The position numbers and the translations under genes were made by a program. From Kumtagia sp963820075 (lineage in GTDB: Bacteria > Pseudomonadota > Alphaproteobacteria > Rhizobiales > Rhizobiaceae), in the NCBI GenBank assembly GCA_963820075.1, contig CAWFYS010000001.1, positions 1 to 64,000 on the forward strand: a DNA stretch of 64,000 nt, given 5' to 3'. Each line of letters begins with the position of its first letter. Position 1 is the stretch's first letter. The notes below the pieces were generated by a model. The model was not told where the DNA came from and made no database searches. It worked only from the letters and a program-made list of their open reading frames with translations. Shown here piece by piece: positions 17,403-26,942 of the stretch.

Positions 17403-18353
17403 TCAAGGGTGCCAGACTGATACGAGACCGTCAAGGAACAAGCGTTCGGCGCCTGTCTCGCGAAGAATTTGGGCGCCGGCGCCGGGGTAGCCAATGGCCG
17501 AGCCAACCGCTTCGGCGAGCGCGCGGCTGAACAGCAGGCCGCCGCCGTTATCGGTCGGCTTCCATTCGATGACCTCGATATTGCCGGCGATTCCCTTGGT
17601 GCGAAGCCAGGCGACAGCCTCCTTTTCGCCGCCGAGTTCGTCGACGAGCTTCCTCTCCAGGCCCTGCCTGCCCGTAAACACCGACCCGTCCGCAAGAGTC
17701 AGAACCTGGGCGCGCGGCAGGTTGCGGCGGTCCACGACGAGGTCCACGAACCAGTCGTAGCTGTCGAGGATCATCGAGCGGATCATCGCCTTTTCCGCCT
17801 CGGTCGTAGGGTTGAAAGGCGAAGGCTCGGCCTTCAGGGGCGAGGATTTCACCTCTTCGAGGCGGATCCCGAGCTTGTCCATCAGGCCGGTGAAATTGGG
17901 AAACTGCGCCAGTACGCCGATGGAGCCGACGATCGAGTTCTGGCGGGCGACGATGTGGTCGGAAGCGCTGGCTATCAAATAGCCGGCGGAAGCCGCCAGC
18001 GTGCCGACCTGCGCCACCACCGGCTTTTCGGCCGCCACGGCGCGGACTGCATTAAAAATCGCCTCGCCGCCGACGGTGGTGCCGCCAGGCGAATCGATCG
18101 ACAGGATGACACCCTTGACCCTCGACGATTTGCGGATGTCGTCGAGCCGCTCCATCAGCTCTTCGTCCTCCAGGATCGTGCCTTCGATCCGTACCTTGGC
18201 GATGTGATCGGCCGACCTGCGGAATGCCGTGCCATTGAGAGCGACGGCCGTGCCGACGATCGCCACGGCCGCGACCGCCAGCGCGACGACGCGCCAGAAG
18301 GTCACCTTGCGCCGCAGCCTGCGGCGGTCGATCAGCTCGTCTGCGGTGGCCAT
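17403..18353 (-). CDS. sppA: signal peptide peptidase SppA (short, 36K type)
   Basis: 316 residues; membrane-anchored serine protease that degrades cleaved signal peptides. An N-terminal anchor (VVALAVAAVAIVGTAVALNG) is followed by SIDSPGGTTVGGEAIFNAVR, AASAGYLIASASDHIVAR with the nucleophile Ser, SIVGSIGVLAQFPNF and VVDRRNL. The Lys of the Ser/Lys dyad lies in the later LVDELGGEKEA region typical of S49 enzymes. GAGGA six bases before the ATG supports the start. Confidence 0.92.
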   Translation of the reverse strand: MATADELIDRRRLRRKVTFWRVVALAVAAVAIVGTAVALNGTAFRRSADHIAKVRIEGTILEDEELMERLDDIRKSSRVKGVILSIDSPGGTTVGGEAIFNAVRAVAAEKPVVAQVGTLAASAGYLIASASDHIVARQNSIVGSIGVLAQFPNFTGLMDKLGIRLEEVKSSPLKAEPSPFNPTTEAEKAMIRSMILDSYDWFVDLVVDRRNLPRAQVLTLADGSVFTGRQGLERKLVDELGGEKEAVAWLRTKGIAGNIEVIEWKPTDNGGGLLFSRALAEAVGSAIGYPGAGAQILRETGAERLFLDGLVSVWHP

Positions 18354-18660
18354 GATGTTCCTCGCGAACGCTAAGCGCGGCATCTAATCAGATTTCGAAA
18401 AACTGTCCCACGGTTTTCCGACAGAAACCCGCAACAAAACAACAAGCTAATCAGGTGAGGCGAAGCCGCGCAGGCCTGCTTGGCGCACGCGGCCGCTGGC
18501 GGCCACCGCCAATCCGCCGAATGGCCGGCATGGCACTCCGGGGATATATTCAGATTCCGCTCAAGGGAAGGGACAAGATAGCCGACCGCGCGGCGACCGG
18601 CGAAGGCGCGCCGCCGAGCGTGGGGCCAGCGCGCCGCCCGTGGCGGGCAAGCGGCCCGCC
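18354..18660. other. intergenic region, no gene seen
   Basis: About 300 bases between sppA and the aldehyde dehydrogenase. Open frames here have no family features. It separates the housekeeping block from the sugar acid cluster. Confidence 0.5.
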
Positions 18661-20088
18661 TCAATCGCCATAGCCGATGATGCCCTTGATCTCGAGGAAG
18701 TCGTGGATCGCCCAGTCCGCGTATTCCCGGCCGTTTCCGGACTGTTTGTAGCCGCCGAAAGGCGCGAACGTGTCCCAGTCCGGATAGTTGATGCTGACCT
18801 GCCCCGACCGCAGCTGCCTGGCGACCCGCCGCGCACTGCCGATGTCCTGCGATTGCACATAGGCCCCGAGGCCGTAGACGGTGTCGTTGGCGATCTTCAC
18901 CGCCTCGTCCTCGTCCTCATAGGAAATCACCGACAGCACCGGCCCGAAAATCTCCTCGCGCTCGATCGTCATGCCGGGGCGCACGTGGCCGAATATGGTT
19001 GGCCGCACATAGTAGCCGCGGTTGAGGTGCTCCGGCCGGCCAGGGCCGCCCGTGACCAGGGTGGCGCCTTCCTTGATGCCCGCCTCGATCAGCCGCTGGA
19101 TCTTGTCGAACTGGAGTTGGCTGACGACCGGGCCGAGCTGCGTGTCCTCGGCGCGCGGATCGCCGACCTTGAAGGCTTCCGCCGCTTGCCTGGCAATCCC
19201 CAGCGCCTCGTCATGGCGCTCCGCCGGCACCAGCATGCGCGTCGGCGCGTCGCAGGATTGTCCGGAATTGCCGAAACAGCCCTCGACGCCCTTGCGCACC
19301 GCATAGGCCAGGTCGGCGTCGGGCAGGATGATGTTGGGCGACTTGCCGCCGAGTTCCTGGGCGACGCGCTTCACCGTTTCAGCCGCGGTCTTGGCCACGA
19401 TGATGCCCGCTCGGGTGGACCCGGTAAACGAGACCATGTCGACGTCCGCGTGGCCCGCCATGACCTGGCCGACATCCGCACCGGTGCCGTTGACGAGGTT
19501 GAACACACCCTTCGGCGTGCCGGCGGCTTCCATTGCTTCGGCAAAGACGATGCCGCTGATCGGCGCGATCTCGCTGGGCTTCAGGACCACGGTACAGCCC
19601 GCCGCGATGGCCGGAGCGACCTTGCAGACGATCTGGTTGAGCGGCCAGTTCCACGGCGTAATCAAAGCGCAGACGCCGATAGGCTCCTTGACCACCAGGG
19701 TGCCGTTGCGCTTCTCCTCGAATTCATAGTCCTCCAGCGCCTTGATGGTCGCTTCCATATGCGCGCGGCCGGCCCAGGCCTGCGCCTCGCGCGCCCAGGT
19801 GATCGGCGCGCCCATCTCCTGGCTCACCGCCTGCGCGATCTCCTCGTAGCGGTCGTTGTAGGCTTGGAGGATGCGGTTGAGCAGGTCGAGCCGATCGGCC
19901 TTGGTCGTCCGCGAGAAGGACGGGAACGCCGCCCTGGCGGCGGCGACAGCGCGGTCGACATCAGCCTTCGAGCCAACCGAGATGCGCGTGTAGGCCTCTT
20001 CCGTCGACGGATCGATGACGTCGAGCGTCGCCGGTACGGCCGGATTGACCCAATTGCCGTCGATGAAGAAATGAAGGTGATTGTTCAT
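18661..20088 (-). CDS. NAD(P)-dependent aldehyde dehydrogenase
   Basis: 475 residues. Family motifs are ITPWNWPLNQIVCKVAPAI, VLKPSEIAP, FTGSTRAG, QELGGKSPNIIL with the catalytic Glu, GNSGQSCDAPTRM with the catalytic Cys, and EEIFGPVLSV. Start at 20088 (MNNHLHFFIDG) has GGAG seven bases upstream. Beside the sugar acid genes it could oxidise lactaldehyde or another pathway aldehyde, but the substrate is inferred from context only. Confidence 0.9.
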   Translation of the reverse strand: MNNHLHFFIDGNWVNPAVPATLDVIDPSTEEAYTRISVGSKADVDRAVAAARAAFPSFSRTTKADRLDLLNRILQAYNDRYEEIAQAVSQEMGAPITWAREAQAWAGRAHMEATIKALEDYEFEEKRNGTLVVKEPIGVCALITPWNWPLNQIVCKVAPAIAAGCTVVLKPSEIAPISGIVFAEAMEAAGTPKGVFNLVNGTGADVGQVMAGHADVDMVSFTGSTRAGIIVAKTAAETVKRVAQELGGKSPNIILPDADLAYAVRKGVEGCFGNSGQSCDAPTRMLVPAERHDEALGIARQAAEAFKVGDPRAEDTQLGPVVSQLQFDKIQRLIEAGIKEGATLVTGGPGRPEHLNRGYYVRPTIFGHVRPGMTIEREEIFGPVLSVISYEDEDEAVKIANDTVYGLGAYVQSQDIGSARRVARQLRSGQVSINYPDWDTFAPFGGYKQSGNGREYADWAIHDFLEIKGIIGYGD

Positions 20089-20245
20089 GAAAATGCTCCG
20101 GTAGTTCCCGATTGGGTCGCTCGAAAAGTGTCGCAAGATTGAGCAGGAAGCTCAAAGAAACAAGCCGGCACGGGCGACATTGCCCGCCTGGAACACGACA
20201 CCGGCCTATCTTGGCACATGATGAAACAGCATTGTCGCCGTCATG

Positions 20246-21085
20246 CTATCCGAGCCGCCAGATTCGCCTGGCGTTGCCGCAAAGCAGCTTCGCCTTTTCC
20301 TCCGCGCTTGCGCCCGCGAGCAGCGCGTGGGTCGCGGCGATCCAGGTCGATAGCCCGCCGCCCCGTGTGCAGACCGGCCAGTCGCTGCCCCAGACGACGC
20401 GGTCCCAGCCGAAGGCGCCGATCGTGTGCTCGACATAGGGACGCAGGGCTTCCACAGTCCAGTTGTCCGGGTCGGCATAGGCAACCACGCCGGAGATTTT
20501 GCCGACCACGTTTGGCCGCCTGGCGATCTCGGCGATATATTCCCGCCACGGATGCTCGGCGCGGCCCTTGATGTCGGGGACGCCGCAATGGTCGAGCACG
20601 AACCGCACGTCGGGGGCGAGGTCGGCCAGCGCGATCGCCTTGGGGATCTGCCGCGGCAGAACGACGAGGTCGAAGGTGAGGCCGGTGCCCGACAGCCTTC
20701 GGATGTTTTCCCGGAACCGCGCGCCCTCCGAGACATCGTCCGGCACGACATGCAGCACCCGGCGAAATCCCTTCACCAAGGGATTTGCCTGCTGCCGCTC
20801 GAGATAGGCAGCGAATCCTGGCTCCTCCGGACGGCAGGACGCGATGGCGCCGCGCAGGAGGCTGTTTTCTTCCCGCGCCTTGCTTTCCACATAGCCTGTC
20901 TCGGCTTCCATGTCGGCGGGATCGACGTCCACCTCCATGTGCAGTGCGTCGGTAATTCCGCCGCGCTGCGCCTCGCGCGCATAGTCCTCATAGGAAAAAT
21001 CGCGGTTCAGCGCCGGCTCACCCGCAAGCCACGGGTAGCGCAATGCGGACCGGTCCACGATGTGCAGGTGCGTGTCGATGATCAT
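20246..21085 (-). CDS. amidohydrolase family sugar lactonase (L-fuconolactonase-like)
   Basis: 279 residues of the TIM-barrel amidohydrolase fold. It opens with MIIDTHLHIVDRSALRYPWL, the start typical of the 2-pyrone-4,6-dicarboxylate lactonase/L-fucono- and L-rhamnonolactonase group. Later come GFRRVLH, FVLDHCGVPDIKG, NVVGKISGV and WGSDWPVC. GGGAGGA eight bases upstream supports the start. In this cluster it would hydrolyse the sugar lactone to the aldonate that feeds the dehydratase at 22184. Confidence 0.8.
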   Translation of the reverse strand: MIIDTHLHIVDRSALRYPWLAGEPALNRDFSYEDYAREAQRGGITDALHMEVDVDPADMEAETGYVESKAREENSLLRGAIASCRPEEPGFAAYLERQQANPLVKGFRRVLHVVPDDVSEGARFRENIRRLSGTGLTFDLVVLPRQIPKAIALADLAPDVRFVLDHCGVPDIKGRAEHPWREYIAEIARRPNVVGKISGVVAYADPDNWTVEALRPYVEHTIGAFGWDRVVWGSDWPVCTRGGGLSTWIAATHALLAGASAEEKAKLLCGNARRIWRLG

Positions 21086-21149
21086 GCGCCCGTCCTCCCG
21101 ATAGGCCATCGCACTCTTCCACGGAAGAATTGGCCTTTCAAACGAGAAA

Positions 21150-21935
21150 TCAGCGCGATTGCTTCACATCGGCACCCGCCAGCCGTGACAGTTTCTCGAC
21201 TGTCGCCAGAAGGAGTTCGATCGTCTGCGTGATGTCGGGCGCCGAGCGCAGGTTGACGAGCGTTATGTACGGCACGGTCAGGGCCGCGATTGCCTTGCCG
21301 TCGGGACCCAGCACCGGCGCGGAAAGATTGTAGACGCCGGCGGTTTGCATGCTCGCCATCATTTCGTAGCCGCGATCCCGGATCTGGTCGAGGCGGCTGA
21401 AGAATTCCGGCGGCTGCTCCGGCTTCTCGGTACTGCGCAAATGCTCGGAAATCATCATTTGACGTTCTTCCTGGGTGCGGAAGGCAAGCAGGACATGGCC
21501 CGAGCCGGTGTCGAACAGGCTGATATGCGAGCCGACCCGGATCGAGATGCCCCAATATCCCGGCGCTTCCTGCTGGGCGATGACCACCGCCGAGCCGCGA
21601 TCGAACACGACAAGCTGGTTTGCCTGGCGGGAGATTTCGGCAAGTTCGCGCATCAGCGGCGTCGCATAGGAGACCAGCCTGCGAACGGGCGCGTGAAGCT
21701 GGGCGAGCCCGAACAATTTCAGCGTCAGCGAGTAGCGGTCGCCGTCGGGCTTCGTGACATAGCCACGCTTCACCAGCCGGTCGAGCATGCGGTAGAACTC
21801 ATTCGGGCTGCGCCCGAGCTTTTTGGCGATTTCCGCCTGGGTCAGCCCGCCATCGACGCCCGCAAGCAGTTCCAGAATGTCCAGCCCCTTGTCGAGGGCC
21901 GGGGCCCGGTAGCGGTCCGAATCGTCCTCATCCAC
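21150..21935 (-). CDS. IclR-family transcriptional regulator
   Basis: 261 residues from GTG 21933-21935, which has GGAGG eight bases upstream. The N-terminal winged helix (LDILELLAGVDGGLTQAEIA, KLGRSPNEFYRMLDRLVKRG) is followed by the effector-binding domain with a HISLFDTGSGHVLLAF segment. It is divergent from the enolase-superfamily gene at 22184 and co-directional with the lactonase, so it probably controls both arms of the sugar acid cluster from the 21936-22183 gap. The effector is probably a pathway sugar acid (inference). Confidence 0.9.
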   Translation of the reverse strand: MDEDDSDRYRAPALDKGLDILELLAGVDGGLTQAEIAKKLGRSPNEFYRMLDRLVKRGYVTKPDGDRYSLTLKLFGLAQLHAPVRRLVSYATPLMRELAEISRQANQLVVFDRGSAVVIAQQEAPGYWGISIRVGSHISLFDTGSGHVLLAFRTQEERQMMISEHLRSTEKPEQPPEFFSRLDQIRDRGYEMMASMQTAGVYNLSAPVLGPDGKAIAALTVPYITLVNLRSAPDITQTIELLLATVEKLSRLAGADVKQSR

Positions 21936-22183
21936 CTTTGCGTCCTCCCCGATGAATTGTGTCGTGCACAGGCGCACAACGCAATCGGCTGGCGGACTCG
22001 CCGCTTGACCATGCTATGAAATCGATCCTTGTATATGAATGATGTATTCGACAAGGGATGTGTCGAGTTCCTGTAGCCCGCTGTGCCGCCTCGGGCGGGA
22101 TTCGATCAAGACATTGCAAGCCGGCGATTTGGATCAGCCGCATTTGTTGGACGCGGCGACAGAAAAGCAACGAGGAGTTGGTG

Positions 22184-23305
22184 ATGGCCGGGATCGAAAA
22201 GGTCGAACTGCGAATGGTCGACCTTGTTCCCAAGGTGAAGCGTACCGACGCGATCCAGAGTTTCGTCAGCCAGGAAACGCCGATCGTCACCATCACGGAC
22301 TCAGACGGCGCGGCCGGCACCGGCTACTCCTATACGATCGGCACCGGCGGCTCGTCGGTCATGCGGCTGATTGCCGATCATCTCGCGCCGCGCCTCATCG
22401 GGCGCGACGCCGACCGGATCGAAGCGATCTGGCACGAACTGGAATTCGCTACCCACGCGACCACCATCGGCGCCGTGACGGCCATTGCGCTCGCGGCCAT
22501 CGACACGGCCTTGTGGGACTTGCGCGCCAGAAAGCAGGGCCTGCCGCTGTGGAAACTCGCCGGCGGCGCGAAGGACCGCTGTCCGCTCTACACGACCGAA
22601 GGCGGCTGGCTGCACATCGAGCCGGAAGCGCTGGTGGAGGACGCGCTTAAGGCGAAAGGCCAGGGGTTCCGCGGCTCCAAGGTGAAGATCGGCAAGCCCC
22701 ACGGCGCGGAGGATTTTGCGCGGCTCGCGGCGGTTCGCAAGGCGGTCGGCGATGGCTATGAAATCATGACCGACTGCAATCAGGGCTTCACAGTCGACGA
22801 GGCGATCCGCCGTGCCGAGCGCCTGCGCGACCTCGACCTCGCCTGGATCGAGGAGCCGCTGCCGGCCGACGACATTGACGGCCATATGCGCCTGTCGGCT
22901 TCGACGGCGACGCCGGTCGCGGTCGGCGAATCGCTTTATTCGATCCGGCATTTTCGGGAGTACATGCAGAAGGGCGCCTGCTCGATCGTGCAGGTCGATG
23001 CCGGACGTATCGGCGGCATCACGCCCTGGCTGAAGGTCGCCCACGCGGCGGAAGCCTTCGACATGCCGGTCTGTCCGCATTTTCTGATGGAACTGCATGT
23101 CAGTCTTGTCTGTGCCATCCCGAACGGCAGATATGTGGAGTACATTCCCCAGCTCGACGATCTGACCGGAAAGAGCATGCGCATCGTCGACGGTCGGGCG
23201 ATCGCCCCTTCGGAACCGGGGATCGGCATCGACTGGGACTGGGACGCGGTGAAGGCGATGAGCGTCGGCGAGTTCACGAAAGAGCTCACGGCACGGAGGA
23301 TCTGA
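22184..23305 (+). CDS. enolase-superfamily sugar acid dehydratase (mandelate racemase subgroup)
   Basis: 373 residues. Catalytic marks of the mandelate racemase subgroup are all present: SKVKIGKP (KxK base), IMTDCNQG, WIEEPLPADD and VAVGESLYS (three metal ligands), then CPHFLMELH with the His of the second base. The neighbours suggest an aldonate dehydratase such as L-fuconate or L-rhamnonate dehydratase making the 2-keto-3-deoxy acid. GAGGAG seven bases before ATG 22184 sets the start. It leads a plus-strand operon. Confidence 0.85.
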   Translation: MAGIEKVELRMVDLVPKVKRTDAIQSFVSQETPIVTITDSDGAAGTGYSYTIGTGGSSVMRLIADHLAPRLIGRDADRIEAIWHELEFATHATTIGAVTAIALAAIDTALWDLRARKQGLPLWKLAGGAKDRCPLYTTEGGWLHIEPEALVEDALKAKGQGFRGSKVKIGKPHGAEDFARLAAVRKAVGDGYEIMTDCNQGFTVDEAIRRAERLRDLDLAWIEEPLPADDIDGHMRLSASTATPVAVGESLYSIRHFREYMQKGACSIVQVDAGRIGGITPWLKVAHAAEAFDMPVCPHFLMELHVSLVCAIPNGRYVEYIPQLDDLTGKSMRIVDGRAIAPSEPGIGIDWDWDAVKAMSVGEFTKELTARRI

Positions 23306-23307
23306 CA

Positions 23308-23637
23308 TTGCAGCGCATGGGCTTTGTCCTCGGCATCAAACCTGAAGCCATCGCCGAGTATAAGCGCATCCACGCGGCGGTCTGGCCCGACGTGCTGGCG
23401 ACGATCTCCGCCTGCAACATCAGGAATTATTCGATCTATCTGAAGGAGCCGGACAATCTGCTGTTCGCCTATTTCGAGTACCATGGCACCGACTTCGCCG
23501 CCGACAGCGCCAAAATGGCCGCCGATCCGAAAACGCAGGAATGGTGGACGATCTGCAGTCCGATGCAGGTGCCGCTCGCGTCGCGCGGGGAGGGCGAATG
23601 GTGGGCGGCGATGGAGGAGGTGTTCCACTGTGAGTGA
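23308..23637 (+). CDS. L-rhamnose mutarotase-like protein
   Basis: 109 residues matching the RhaM family: MGFVLGIKPEAIAEYKRIHA, VWPDVLATISACNIRNYSIY, LFAYFEYHG and EWWTICSPMQVP. These dimeric ferredoxin-like enzymes interconvert sugar anomers. The start is a TTG at 23308 with GGAGGA seven bases upstream, two bases after the dehydratase stop; an internal ATG at 23317 is possible. It supports a 6-deoxy-L-sugar substrate for the cluster. Confidence 0.88.
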   Translation: MQRMGFVLGIKPEAIAEYKRIHAAVWPDVLATISACNIRNYSIYLKEPDNLLFAYFEYHGTDFAADSAKMAADPKTQEWWTICSPMQVPLASRGEGEWWAAMEEVFHCE

Positions 23638-23754
23638 GCACCGCTTCTCCGGTCCTGCGTGAACGGCTGAACCAGCGTGGCGAGATTGTGCCGGCCGCCG
23701 ACCTCATTTATGGCGCCAAGCGCCGGCTTCACGAGACTTGAAAGGTAGTTTGGG

Positions 23755-24486
23755 ATGGCGAATCTCGAAGGAAAGACCGTAGTGGTGACGGCCGCCGCGC
23801 AAGGCATAGGCAAGGCGAGCGCGCTCGCCTTCGCGCGCCTGGGCGCCCTGGTTCATGCCACCGACATCAATGAAACGGCCTTGGCGCAACTGAGTGGCCA
23901 GGAGGGCATCGCAACGCGAAAACTCGACGTGCTCGACGCGGCGGCGGTCAACGCCGCGGTGGCGGAAATCGGCCGCGTCGATGTGCTGTTCAACTGCGCG
24001 GGCTTCGTCCATGCCGGCTCGATCCTGGAGATGAAGGATGCCGATCTGGACTTCGGCTGGGATTTGAACGTCCGCGCGATGGTGCGCACGATCCGGGCCG
24101 TGCTGCCGGGCATGCTGGAACGTGGCGACGGCGCCATCATCAACATGGCGTCGGTCGCTTCCAGCGTGAAGGGCGTGCCGAACCGCTTCGTCTATGGCGT
24201 CACCAAGGCGGCCGTGATCGGCCTGACCAAATCGATAGCGGCCGATTATGTCGGCAAGGGCATACGCTGCAACGCCATCTGCCCCGGCACGGTTGAAAGC
24301 CCCTCGCTGCAGGACCGGCTGCGCGCGCAAGGCGATTATGACGCGGCCCGCGCCGCCTTCATCGCCCGCCAGCCGATCGGCCGTCTCGGCACGCCGGAGG
24401 AAATAGCCGATCTCGCGGTTCATCTGGCCGGCGCCACCTACACGACGGGACAGGCCTATGTCATAGACGGTGGCTGGACGATCTGA
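23755..24486 (+). CDS. SDR-family sugar acid dehydrogenase (2-keto-3-deoxy-L-fuconate dehydrogenase-like)
   Basis: 243 residues of the classical short-chain dehydrogenase fold. VVVTAAAQGIGKASALAFAR is the cofactor loop, LFNCAGFVH the NAG motif, INMASVAS the catalytic Ser, and YGVTKAAVIGLTKS the YxxxK pair. The C-terminal TTGQAYVIDGGWTI is typical. In bacterial L-fucose oxidation this type makes 2,4-diketo-3-deoxy-L-fuconate for the FAH-fold hydrolase encoded next, which agrees with the gene order. Confidence 0.85.
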   Translation: MANLEGKTVVVTAAAQGIGKASALAFARLGALVHATDINETALAQLSGQEGIATRKLDVLDAAAVNAAVAEIGRVDVLFNCAGFVHAGSILEMKDADLDFGWDLNVRAMVRTIRAVLPGMLERGDGAIINMASVASSVKGVPNRFVYGVTKAAVIGLTKSIAADYVGKGIRCNAICPGTVESPSLQDRLRAQGDYDAARAAFIARQPIGRLGTPEEIADLAVHLAGATYTTGQAYVIDGGWTI

Positions 24487-24506
24487 GCGCAATCGGGAGA
24501 CAGGCC

Positions 24507-25352
24507 ATGAAGTTGGTTCGTTTTGGAGAGGCGGGACGCGAAAAGCCCGGATTGATCGATGCCGACGGCAATATTCGCGACCTGTCGGGTTATGTGCTGG
24601 ATTTCGCGGGCAGCGAACTCGATCCGGCGTCGCTCGCGGCACTCGCCAGGATCGATCCGGCTGGCCTGCCCCTTGCCGTTGGCAATCCGCGCGTCGGCCC
24701 CTGCGTCGGAGGCACCGGAAAGTTCATCTGCATCGGCCTGAACTACTCCGATCACGCCGCCGAGACGGGCGCCACGGTGCCGCCGGAGCCGATCATCTTC
24801 ATGAAGGCCAATTCCGCCATTGTCGGCCCCGACGACGACGTGGTCATCCCGCGCGGCTCCGAAAAGACCGACTGGGAAGTCGAACTGGCCATCGTCATCG
24901 GCAGGAAGGCGAAGTATGTTTCCGAAGACGAAGCGCTCGACCATGTTGCCGGCTACTGCGTCGCGCACGATGTTTCTGAACGCGCGTTCCAGATCGAGCG
25001 CCATGGCCAGTGGACCAAGGGCAAGAGCTGCGACACGTTCGGCCCGATCGGCCCGTGGCTGGTGACCAAGGACGAGGTTCCGGATCCGCAGGACCTGCCG
25101 ATGTGGCTCAAGGTCAATGGCGAGACCATGCAGAACGGCTCGACCCGCACGATGGTCTACGGCGTGAAATACCTCGTTTCATACCTCAGCCAGTTCATGA
25201 GCCTGCACCCCGGCGACATAATCTCGACCGGCACGCCGCCCGGCGTCGGCATGGGCATGAAGCCGCAGCGCTGGCTGAAGCCCGGCGACGTGGTGGAACT
25301 CGGCATCGATGGACTTGGTACGCAGAAACAGAATATTGTCGCCGAGGCCTGA
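24507..25352 (+). CDS. fumarylacetoacetate hydrolase-fold 2,4-diketo-3-deoxy sugar acid hydrolase
   Basis: 281 residues. FICIGLNYSDHAAETG, FMKANSAIVGP, DWEVELAIVIG (metal-binding acidic residues), GYCVAHDVSERAFQ, GKSCDTFGPIGPWLV and DIISTGTPPGVGMG are the markers of the FAH family. This subtype follows SDR dehydrogenases in L-fuconate/L-rhamnonate pathways, cleaving the diketo acid to pyruvate and L-lactate. It closes the plus-strand operon; GGGAGA six bases upstream supports the start. Confidence 0.85.
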   Translation: MKLVRFGEAGREKPGLIDADGNIRDLSGYVLDFAGSELDPASLAALARIDPAGLPLAVGNPRVGPCVGGTGKFICIGLNYSDHAAETGATVPPEPIIFMKANSAIVGPDDDVVIPRGSEKTDWEVELAIVIGRKAKYVSEDEALDHVAGYCVAHDVSERAFQIERHGQWTKGKSCDTFGPIGPWLVTKDEVPDPQDLPMWLKVNGETMQNGSTRTMVYGVKYLVSYLSQFMSLHPGDIISTGTPPGVGMGMKPQRWLKPGDVVELGIDGLGTQKQNIVAEA

Positions 25353-25388
25353 TCGGGTCGGGCAAATCCGAGCGCGCCGTGACCGTCA

Positions 25389-26543
25389 TCAGATGAGCCC
25401 GGCCTTCGCCAGGTCGCGCATGAGGCTGCTCGCGCCATAGGTCCAGGGCGGGCATTCGGTGGACAGCCGCACGCGGTTGACGAGCGCGCCGAGCGTCTCG
25501 GTGGAAATGGTGACGACGTCGCCGCTTCTGTGTGTGAAACCCTTGCCCGCCTCGCCGCGGTCCTTGGACGGCACGAACATGGTGCCGAGATAGAGCGCCA
25601 GGCCATCCGGATACTGGTGATGCGGCCCCATGGCGGCGGCCACCAGTTCCTCCGGCGAGCGGCTAATCTCGGCCATCGAACTGGCGCCTTCGAGCAGGAA
25701 GCCGTCCTCGCCTTCGACCTTCAGATGCACCTTCGCCTTTTTCACGTCGGCCAGCGAGAACGTCTCGTCGAACAGGCGGATGAAGGGCCCGAGGGCGGCG
25801 GACGCATTGTTGTCCTTGGCCTTGCCAAGCAGCAGCGCCGAGCGCCCCTCGACGTCGCGCAGATTGACGTCGTTGCCGAGCGTGGCCCCGACAATCTTGC
25901 CGCTGCTCGACGCGATCACCGCGATTTCCGGCTCCGGATTGTTCCAGGTCGAGACCGGGTGCAGGCCGACATCTGCGCCGAAGCCGACCGAGGCCATCGG
26001 CTGGCACTTGGTGAAGATCTCGGCGTCTGGACCGATCCCGACCTCCAGATATTGCGACCATGCGCCGCGAGAAATCAGCTTCTGCTTGCAGGCCATGGCC
26101 TCCGGGGAGCCGGGTTTCAGCTTCGACAGGTCGTCGCCGATCAGTTCGGCGATGTCGGCGCGGATGCCGGCCGCCTTGTCGGGGTTGCCGCGCGCCTGTT
26201 CCTCGATGACGCGTTCGAGCAGGCTGACGACGAAGGTAACGCCGGAGGCCTTCACCGCCTGCAGGTCGACCGGCGACAGCAGATAGGCCCGATCCGGCTT
26301 GCGTTCAGCGAGGCTGTTTTCAGTTATGTCCGCCAGCGGGCCGACCGGACGCCCGCCGGCCTGGCGCACATAGGCGGCGGGATCGTCCATCTCGCAGATA
26401 TCGCGCACCGTCGGCGCGGACTTCGACGTGATGTCGATGAGATCGCCGCCGCGAACGGTCACGACGAGAGGATGGGCGGTGCCCGGCGCTCGCGCCCGGC
26501 CAACAAGAGTGCCTTCGCTCGGCAGTTTCAGCAATTCGCTCAT
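25389..26543 (-). CDS. fumarylacetoacetate hydrolase family protein (long form)
   Basis: 384 residues with the FAH-like fold in the C-terminal half: LEVGIGPDAEIFTKCQPMAS, NNPEPEIAVIASSSGKIVGA with the acidic metal ligands, GNDVNLRDVEGRSALLLGKA and LYLGTMFVPSKDRG. This long type is often next to aldehyde dehydrogenases and sugar acid dehydratases and may act as a 2-keto-3-deoxy acid dehydratase or hydrolase. It converges on the plus-strand operon, and its function is uncertain. Confidence 0.75.
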   Translation of the reverse strand: MSELLKLPSEGTLVGRARAPGTAHPLVVTVRGGDLIDITSKSAPTVRDICEMDDPAAYVRQAGGRPVGPLADITENSLAERKPDRAYLLSPVDLQAVKASGVTFVVSLLERVIEEQARGNPDKAAGIRADIAELIGDDLSKLKPGSPEAMACKQKLISRGAWSQYLEVGIGPDAEIFTKCQPMASVGFGADVGLHPVSTWNNPEPEIAVIASSSGKIVGATLGNDVNLRDVEGRSALLLGKAKDNNASAALGPFIRLFDETFSLADVKKAKVHLKVEGEDGFLLEGASSMAEISRSPEELVAAAMGPHHQYPDGLALYLGTMFVPSKDRGEAGKGFTHRSGDVVTISTETLGALVNRVRLSTECPPWTYGASSLMRDLAKAGLI

Positions 26544-26677
26544 GGTTCTTCCCCGGCCTCGGTCTGAAATGCGGACATACTAACGGCTTTCGCCGCCGCC
26601 GCGAGTGGCTGGACCAACTTCGGTCGGCACTGTGTCCAGCCAGGACTCGGAATCCGGGTTAACGGGATGGCCATTCA

Positions 26678-26810
26678 CCCCCTCTCCGGCCGCTTCGCGG
26701 CCACCTCTCCCCCGCTTCGCAGGGGCGAGGAAACGCGCGGCCGGACCGCTTGGCGCCCTTCCTCGCCCCCGAAGGGGGAGAGGTGGCTTGCGAAGCAAGA
26801 CGGAGAGGGG
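26678..26810. repeat. nested palindromic repeat (rhizobial REP-like element)
   Basis: Three nested inverted pairs: CCCCTCTCCG near 26679-26688 with CGGAGAGGGG at 26801-26810; CCACCTCTCCCCC at 26701-26713 with its exact complement at 26774-26786; and GGGGCGAGG near 26722 with CCTCGCCCC at 26761-26769. It lies in the 400-base gap between two oppositely directed genes, where I see no coding frame. Such C/T-rich palindromes are dispersed in rhizobial genomes. Confidence 0.75.
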
Positions 26811-26942
26811 ACTTCACTCTTCGTTAGACTGAATTCGGAGCCCGTGTGTCCAGTGCCGTGGCTTGACCGCGCGAGGCTGTCGGGTTCATGCGTTTGTCCG
26901 TCTGATCCCGGCTCTCGTTCAACCAAGCGACGGAAGCAGCCC

